This document shows, one piece after another, positions 56,473 through 64,000 of a stretch of 64,000 bases of DNA. Below the pieces are notes generated by a model that was not told the DNA's origin, made no database searches, and worked only from the letters and a program-made list of their open reading frames with translations. The stretch is from Sinomonas susongensis. GTDB taxonomy: Bacteria > Actinomycetota > Actinomycetes > Actinomycetales > Micrococcaceae. Location: positions 186,001 through 250,000 of the forward strand of contig NZ_SSNH01000002.1 of NCBI RefSeq assembly GCF_005877005.1, read 5' to 3'. A program made the translations under genes and the position numbers. The first letter of the stretch is position 1, and every line of letters starts with the position of its first letter.

Positions 56473-57030
56473 TCAGAGCGAGAAGCTGTGGATCCCGGCG
56501 GGGCCGTGCTTGAGCCTGAAGTCCTCGGGCGCATCCGCCTTGGCGACGGCAATTGAGAGCTTCGTGAAGTCGCTCGTGTTCTCGCGCAGGCACGTCTTGA
56601 CGGCAGCGACGGCCTTGGAGGAATCGACCGTGCGCATGAGGATCGTAAGGCGCCCGGCACCGATGGCGCTCTCCTCGACCGTCCCGAGGCCCCGCCACGC
56701 GAGGTGTGCCGTGAGCGCGCGCACGGCCTGGCGCTCGAGGAAGCGGTCCCGTTCGGTCCCGGTCTGGCTCTTGAGCGCGAACTGGGCCGCGACGCGGTCC
56801 TGCTCCGCCTCGGGGATCTCGGCGAATCCATCGTCCTCGCACTGGGACGCGAAGGCGGCGAGCAGACTCTCGGCCGCGTCGGCGTCGACGTTGTCCGTCT
56901 CCTTTGTGGTCGAGACGTGCCCGACGATCCCGCGGTTGACGACGAACTGCGCGGTGTCCTCGTCGTGCCAGGCCTCGCGGAATTGGAGGGTGCCGTCGTC
57001 CTGTTTGCGGTAGAGGCGCAGAAAACTCAT
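56473..57030 (-). CDS. Uncharacterised protein in the dxs operon
   Basis: A 185-residue soluble protein I cannot assign. It begins [20 protein letters not shown] and contains GRLTILMRTVDSSKAVAAVK and a C-terminal FRLKHGPAGIHSFSL. Charged and mixed alpha/beta. ATG with AAGGAAGGA upstream; the ATG overlaps the stop of the DUF402 gene (ATGA), so it is the third gene of a coupled dxs-DUF402 run. No metal or nucleotide motif is evident. Confidence 0.75.
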   Translation of the reverse strand: MSFLRLYRKQDDGTLQFREAWHDEDTAQFVVNRGIVGHVSTTKETDNVDADAAESLLAAFASQCEDDGFAEIPEAEQDRVAAQFALKSQTGTERDRFLERQAVRALTAHLAWRGLGTVEESAIGAGRLTILMRTVDSSKAVAAVKTCLRENTSDFTKLSIAVAKADAPEDFRLKHGPAGIHSFSL

Positions 57031-57623
57031 GTGAAGTCCTTCCTTCCTTGGGCGAGCCACGCATCGGCGATGCCGTCGAACGGGCCAGTCCCCTCACGTA
57101 CAAGACCGAGAATGCGCTCGCATTCGGCCTTCACAGCCCGTACAAGCTCATCGGGATATGCCATGCTCGCGCTGTGCTCTTCGAATTCGTCCTCGTCGTC
57201 GACGAACACGCCGCGGCCGGCCGCACGGATCACGTCGAGGTCCATGTCGATCATGTGGAACTCGACCGTCCCGTCGGGTTCTTCCCGGATCCGCCGCCAC
57301 GAGAGGTCCCACGCGAGGTCCACGTAGACGCGGAACTCGCCGGGATTCGCGTCGTCGTAGAACGTCGCCGCATAGTTGCCCTCGCGGGGCACGAGCAGCA
57401 CGGCGTCGGTGAGCGTGTAGAGCGCCATGCCGGGCCGCGAGATGAACTCGCCCCGCCCCTGGTACGTCCACCAGCCGTGCTCGTCCTCGCCAAGGTGGAT
57501 CCCGGGCACGACCCAGTGCGCTCCGCCGTCCCACTTGCGGTTCCGCGCGACGACGAGATCGCCCGGGCGCGGAAAGTCAGCAGGGCTGTGGCCGGCGAAG
57601 GGGATGGCGGAACCTTGGGTCAC
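57027..57623 (-). CDS. DUF402 domain protein (possible nucleotide phosphatase)
   Basis: A 198-residue protein with the DUF402/FAU-1 pattern: [58 protein letters not shown] and [12 protein letters not shown]. Staphylococcal relatives are nucleoside di-/triphosphatases; the same activity here is inference. The acidic cluster would bind Mg2+. The GTG overlaps the dxs stop by 4 nt, and the stop overlaps the next gene. Confidence 0.8.
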   Translation of the reverse strand: MTQGSAIPFAGHSPADFPRPGDLVVARNRKWDGGAHWVVPGIHLGEDEHGWWTYQGRGEFISRPGMALYTLTDAVLLVPREGNYAATFYDDANPGEFRVYVDLAWDLSWRRIREEPDGTVEFHMIDMDLDVIRAAGRGVFVDDEDEFEEHSASMAYPDELVRAVKAECERILGLVREGTGPFDGIADAWLAQGRKDFT

Positions 57624-59596
57624 AGCTGCGGGAGGCTCCCGGTTCGCGGCGCCGTCTGCCCGGGGAGGGGACGGGCGAAGGGGACCTTCATGCCGAGCAC
57701 CTGGGCGACGACGTCGTGCGTGATCTGCTGCGCGGTGAGGCCCACTCTGGCGAGGACCTCGGATCGCGTCCCGTGGTCGAGGAACTCGGCGGGGAGCCCG
57801 ACCTCGTTGAGCGCGGTGTCGACGCCGACCGCCCTCATCTCCTGCCGGATCCGCGAACCCACCCCGCCCGCACGGACGCCGTCCTCAAGGCACACGACGA
57901 TCCGGTGTTCGGCGGCCAGCCGGAGGACGCTCTTCGGAACGGGCAGGACCCACCGCGGGTCCACCACCGTGGAGCTGATGCCCTGGCGGTCGAGCCGCTC
58001 GGCGACGTCCAACGCGAGATCGCTCATCGCTCCGACGGCGACGAGGAGCACGTCCCCGCCCTTGCCTGCCTCGGTTCCGGTGCGGCGCAGCACGTCGACG
58101 CCGTCGGCGAGGCGCTCGAGGGCCTCCGTCTCCGGACCGACACTCCCCTTCGAGAACCTCACGACGGTTGGCGCGTCCGAGACGGCGACGGCTTCCCGCA
58201 GCTCCTCGCGGAGCCTCGTGGCGTCACGCGGGGCCGCAAGATGCAGGCCGGGAACACTCTGCACGAGGGCCATGTCCCACTGGCCGTGATGGCTCGCGCC
58301 GTCGGGTCCCGTCACGCCCGCTCGGTCGAGCACGATCGTGACTCCGGCTTTGTGCAGGGCCACGTCCATGAGGAGCTGGTCGTATGCGCGGTTGAGGAAC
58401 GTCGAGTAGACGGCCACGACGGGGTGGAGACCACCGAAGGCCATGCCTGCCGCGCTCGTCATGGCGTGCTGCTCGGCGATGCCGACGTCGAAGACGCGAT
58501 CGGGGTGGCGGGCGGCGAACTTGTGCAGGCCCACAGGGATGAGCATGGCGCCGGTGATCCCGACGACGTCCGGCCGCTCGTCGGCGATCGCAGCGATCTC
58601 GTCGGCGAAGACGCTCGTCCAGGACGCGGGGCCCCCCACGGTCAGGGGTTCGCCCGTAAGGGGGTCGATGATGCCGACGGCGTGGAACTGGTCCGCCTCG
58701 TTCGCACGCGCCGGGGCATAGCCACGGCCCTTCTCGGTCATCGCGTGCACGATCACGGGTCCGGCGAAGTGCTTCGCGGCGGTGAGGGCGTTCTCGATGG
58801 CCCGTTCATCGTGCCCGTCGACAGGTCCGAGGTACTTGAGGCCCAGGTCCTCGAACATGCCCTGCGGTGCCCACCAGTCCTTGACGCCCTTCTTTGCGGC
58901 GTGAAGGCCCTTGTAGGTGAACCGGCCCACAGGTCCGCCCTCTTGGAGGCGCTTCTTCCAGAACGCGAGCGTGCCCTCGTAGGCGGGCGCTACGCGCACG
59001 GCGTCGATCGCGGGACGGAGGGACGCGAGGTAGTCGGCGAAGCCGCCGACCGTCGGGGCGTACGAGCGGCCGTTGTCGTTGACGACGATCACAATCCGGC
59101 GGTCCTTATCGGCCGCGATGTTGTTGAGCGCCTCCCAGGCCATGCCTCCCGTGAGTGCCCCGTCGCCTATGACGACGACGGTGTGGCGGTCGCCTTGGCC
59201 GGTCAGCTTGTGGGCCTTGGAGATGCCGTCCGCCCACGAGAGGGACGACGACGCGTGCGAGGACTCGACGATGTCGTGTTCGCTCTCGGCACGGGAGGGG
59301 TAGCCCGAGAGGCCCCCCTGCTGCCGGAGGGAGGAGAAGTCCTGCCGGCCGGTGATGAGCTTGTGGACGTAGGACTGGTGGCCCGTGTCGAAGATGATGC
59401 TGTCTCTCGGCGAATCGAAGACCCTGTGGATCGCGAGGGTGAGTTCGACGACGCCGAGGTTCGGGCCCAGATGGCCTCCGGTCTGCGCGACGTTGCGGAT
59501 GAGGAAGCGACGGATCTCGTCGGCCAAATCCGTCAGTTCCTGGGAGGTGAGGCGGTCGAGGTCCTTCGGTCCGCGGATGCTCTCCAGAATGCCCAA
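57620..59596 (-). CDS. dxs: 1-deoxy-D-xylulose-5-phosphate synthase
   Basis: First step of the MEP isoprenoid pathway: pyruvate plus glyceraldehyde 3-phosphate, TPP-dependent. The 658 residues include [26 protein letters not shown], the TPP/Mg loop [18 protein letters not shown], and [16 protein letters not shown] (the catalytic Glu). The best start is TTG with AAGGAG 6 nt upstream (second residue Gly-Ile-Leu); further upstream the frame stays open but has no good site. Coupled to DUF402. Confidence 0.97.
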   Translation of the reverse strand: MGILESIRGPKDLDRLTSQELTDLADEIRRFLIRNVAQTGGHLGPNLGVVELTLAIHRVFDSPRDSIIFDTGHQSYVHKLITGRQDFSSLRQQGGLSGYPSRAESEHDIVESSHASSSLSWADGISKAHKLTGQGDRHTVVVIGDGALTGGMAWEALNNIAADKDRRIVIVVNDNGRSYAPTVGGFADYLASLRPAIDAVRVAPAYEGTLAFWKKRLQEGGPVGRFTYKGLHAAKKGVKDWWAPQGMFEDLGLKYLGPVDGHDERAIENALTAAKHFAGPVIVHAMTEKGRGYAPARANEADQFHAVGIIDPLTGEPLTVGGPASWTSVFADEIAAIADERPDVVGITGAMLIPVGLHKFAARHPDRVFDVGIAEQHAMTSAAGMAFGGLHPVVAVYSTFLNRAYDQLLMDVALHKAGVTIVLDRAGVTGPDGASHHGQWDMALVQSVPGLHLAAPRDATRLREELREAVAVSDAPTVVRFSKGSVGPETEALERLADGVDVLRRTGTEAGKGGDVLLVAVGAMSDLALDVAERLDRQGISSTVVDPRWVLPVPKSVLRLAAEHRIVVCLEDGVRAGGVGSRIRQEMRAVGVDTALNEVGLPAEFLDHGTRSEVLARVGLTAQQITHDVVAQVLGMKVPFARPLPGQTAPRTGSLPQL

Positions 59597-59673
59597 GGGC
59601 TTCTCCTTGCTCGAAATCTGCTCAACCCACTGTAGCCCCTTCGGTGAGGGGCGCCCGGGTCCAGCCGAAACGG

Positions 59674-59705
59674 CCGAGGGCCCCCACCGCGGTGGAAGCC
59701 CTCGG
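59674..59705 (-). terminator. Terminator after acnA
   Basis: CCGAGGGC/GCCCTCGG outer stem with an inner CCACCGCGGTGG palindrome, 42 bp after the acnA stop. No T-tract, as for other GC-rich terminators here. Confidence 0.75.
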
Positions 59706-59747
59706 ACGTAGGGAGGCAACAGCCTCGTCAGCGATGCGCGCTGCGCA

Positions 59748-62597
<2,850 letters not shown>

Positions 62598-62653
62598 TGC
62601 ACCACTCCTCTCGCAACACTGCCATCTTTGCCGCGCACAGTGACCGTTGCTAG

Positions 62654-62672
62654 TTAGGCAAGCCTTAGCTAG
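62654..62672. promoter_or_regulatory. IdeR/DtxR-like iron box upstream of acnA
   Basis: TTAGGCAAGCCTTAGCTAG matches the 19-bp consensus TTAGGTTAGGCTAACCTAA at about 14 positions and has a palindromic core (AAGGCTTGCC). It lies 57-75 bp before the acnA start, a normal operator distance. Confidence 0.65.
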
Positions 62673-62752
62673 CTTGCGTCCGACGCGGACGGGCTTTCAG
62701 CGCCAAGGCCATCCTAGTTCGGGGCCCGTGCGGGAGCGATGGGCAAGAGATG

Positions 62753-62874
62753 TCTCCCCCACCCTGGTCCCGCTGCCCTACGAGCCGGGCTTCAGCAGTG
62801 CCACTGTCCGCACTCTCCCCCACCCTGGTCCCGCTGCCCTACGAGCCGGGCTTCAGCAGTGCCACCGTCTCTAC
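62753..62874. repeat. 61-bp tandem duplication over the methyltransferase stop codon
   Basis: A 52-bp block (starting TCTCCCCCACCCTGGTCCCG) occurs twice with a 61-bp period. The right copy contains the last codons and the TAG stop of the RNA methyltransferase; the left copy repeats them outside the gene. The remaining 9 bp of each unit have diverged. Confidence 0.96.
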
Positions 62875-64000
62875 GTGGTGCGTCTGCGGGTACAGATCCA
62901 GCGCCCGCAGCCACTCCAGGCTCCAGCCCGCCTCGAGGAACCAGCCAAGGTCGCGTGCGAAGGATGCGGGGTCGCACGCGACGTAGGCGACGGCGCGGGG
63001 GGCCGCCGCAACGAGCTGCCGGACCACCTCGCGTCCCGCCCCCGCGCGGGGCGGATCCAGGACGACCGCGTCGAGCCGTTCCCCGGCGCGCTGCCGCAGC
63101 ACCCGCTCGACGCGCCCCTGGACGACGTCGACCTGCGCCTGCCGTTTGAACGTGCGGCGCGCGTCGCGGCTCGTCCCGGGCGATCCCTCGACGGAGAGCA
63201 CCGAACCCGACGGCCCGACACGGGCCGCAAGCGGCGCCGTGAACAGTCCCGCACCGGCGTAGAGGTCGGCGACCGAAGCTCCCTCGTCGATTTCAGGTCC
63301 TACCGCATCGAGCACCGCGGCCATGAGCGTCTCCGGGGCCCTGTGGTGGATCTGCCAGAAGCCCTCGCCTGTGACCGTGTAGTGATGGCCGCCGGCCTGC
63401 TCGGAGACCGAGCCCCGGCCGCGGAGGGTGAGCGGGGCCCCGCCTCGCGGCGAGATGACGCTCACCGACGCGTCTGTCGCCACGGCCCCGGCGAGTGCGC
63501 TGAGCCTTGCGGACCCCAAGTCCTCGGCCAGCGTGAAGATGACGAGCGGTGTGTCTCCGGATGCCGGCGCCGCGACCTCGACCCGCTCGACACCCGAGAG
63601 ATCCGCATCCCACAGGCCAAGGCGCTCGATCTCCTCGACGGCGAGGGGCATGTCGCGGACGGGAATCACCGTCTCGGACCGGTGGGCATGCATGGCCAGC
63701 CGGCCGTCGTCGTCGACCGCGAAGCTGCAGCGGGTTCGCCAGTGCAGCCCATCGGCGCCCGGCGACCCGCCCTCCGGGCCCACCGCCTCGACGTCGACCT
63801 CGAGGTCGAGGTGCGCGAGACGGGCCAGCTGCTCGCGGATGACGACGCCCTTGAGCCTCCGCTGCTCCGCGAGGGCGATGTGGCCGAACTCCGCGCCACC
63901 GACGGGGAGGCTCCCGGACGCGTAGGCCTCGAGCGAATCGGCAGGCGCCCATACGTGGGGGCGCCGCTCGGGCGAGCCCTCGAGGACCTCGACGACGTCC
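62839..64000 (-). CDS. RNA (uracil-C5) methyltransferase, TrmA/RlmC family, 5' end beyond window
   Basis: SAM-dependent RNA m5U methyltransferase; 387 C-terminal residues seen. EFGHIALAEQRRLKG and WRTRCSFAVDDDGR are family blocks, then SVADLYAGAGLFTAPL (SAM), VVLDPPRAGAGREV (catalytic Asp/Pro) and VAYVACDPASFARDLG with the nucleophilic Cys. The region before EFGHIAL, where TrmA/RlmD proteins carry the CxxC 4Fe-4S cysteines, has no Cys in the seen part, so it is probably a cluster-free, TRAM-domain actinobacterial member. The C-terminus ends LLKPGS, inside a 61-bp tandem duplication. Confidence 0.93.
   Translation of the reverse strand, partial: DVVEVLEGSPERRPHVWAPADSLEAYASGSLPVGGAEFGHIALAEQRRLKGVVIREQLARLAHLDLEVDVEAVGPEGGSPGADGLHWRTRCSFAVDDDGRLAMHAHRSETVIPVRDMPLAVEEIERLGLWDADLSGVERVEVAAPASGDTPLVIFTLAEDLGSARLSALAGAVATDASVSVISPRGGAPLTLRGRGSVSEQAGGHHYTVTGEGFWQIHHRAPETLMAAVLDAVGPEIDEGASVADLYAGAGLFTAPLAARVGPSGSVLSVEGSPGTSRDARRTFKRQAQVDVVQGRVERVLRQRAGERLDAVVLDPPRAGAGREVVRQLVAAAPRAVAYVACDPASFARDLGWFLEAGWSLEWLRALDLYPQTHHVETVALLKPGS

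Overview
The window is a 64 kb stretch of chromosome from a high-GC actinobacterium. I infer an Arthrobacter/Sinomonas-like member of the Micrococcaceae. The reasons are the very high third-position GC, an ANTAR-type PdtaR regulator, a trp operon carrying a TIGR02234 membrane protein, DUF3000, a DUF6421-SDR-threonine aldolase cluster, DtxR/IdeR-like iron control, and -10 hexamers lying 6-9 nt before many start codons. The content is almost entirely core metabolism. I see no phage, transposon, integrase or CRISPR array.

Layout. 1-5.4 kb: a cut-off polysaccharide-deacetylase lipoprotein gene, an Eis-like acetyltransferase coupled to polA, and a divergent hotdog thioesterase. 5.4-9.5 kb: a Pit phosphate transporter with a small membrane partner, tRNA-Leu(CAA), the PdtaR antiterminator and pyruvate kinase. 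9.6-15.7 kb: gltBD (glutamate synthase). 15.7-22.4 kb: a gap where I would expect lgt, then trpA, trpB, trpC, two membrane proteins, trpE and hisI, read leftwards. 22.4-33.1 kb: hisF, hisG, hisE, then a riboflavin operon (ribD-ribE-ribB-ribA-ribH) behind an FMN riboswitch and a tiny coupled leader ORF, preceded upstream by def-fmt-rsmB-rpe. 33.1-35.5 kb: a PD-(D/E)XK nuclease-like gene and six tRNA genes, including a Gly-Cys-Val/Gly-Val partial duplication, then a 32-codon gene with its own promoter and terminator. 35.5-41.2 kb: zapE, rhodanese, sufE, ybaK, an alpha/beta hydrolase, a USP-like protein and msrB. 41.3-46.8 kb: the DUF6421-SDR-PLP lyase cluster, DUF3000 and an RNase D-like exonuclease. 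47-50.3 kb: a fadA-fadB beta-oxidation pair behind a palindromic operator. 50.4-56.4 kb: an ECF transporter (S, T, fused double ATPase) beside a nucleoside hydrolase and an aldo/keto reductase. 56.5-64 kb: a dxs-DUF402 operon, aconitase with an IdeR/DtxR-like box, and a 3'-complete RNA uracil methyltransferase running off the right edge.

How the genes work together. Most form tight leftward operons with 1-4 nt stop/start overlaps (TGATG, GTGA, ATGA), which suggests translational coupling. Aromatic amino acid, histidine and riboflavin synthesis sit side by side. rpe, rib and his all draw on pentose-phosphate precursors, and def, fmt and rsmB serve translation. sufE with the rhodanese handles sulfur transfer, and acnA is an iron-sulfur enzyme with an iron box.

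The most unusual signal is structural. Four separate genes (the Pit partner, pdtaR, ribH and the terminal methyltransferase) each carry a tandem duplication (19, 19, 18 and 61 bp periods) that straddles the stop codon, and further short tandem copies lie at transcription-unit ends near 35.0 and 35.5 kb. Other points for follow-up are the 23-codon ORF between the FMN riboswitch and ribD, the isolated 32-codon gene at 35.3 kb, the missing lgt, and the uncharacterised DUF6421 cluster.
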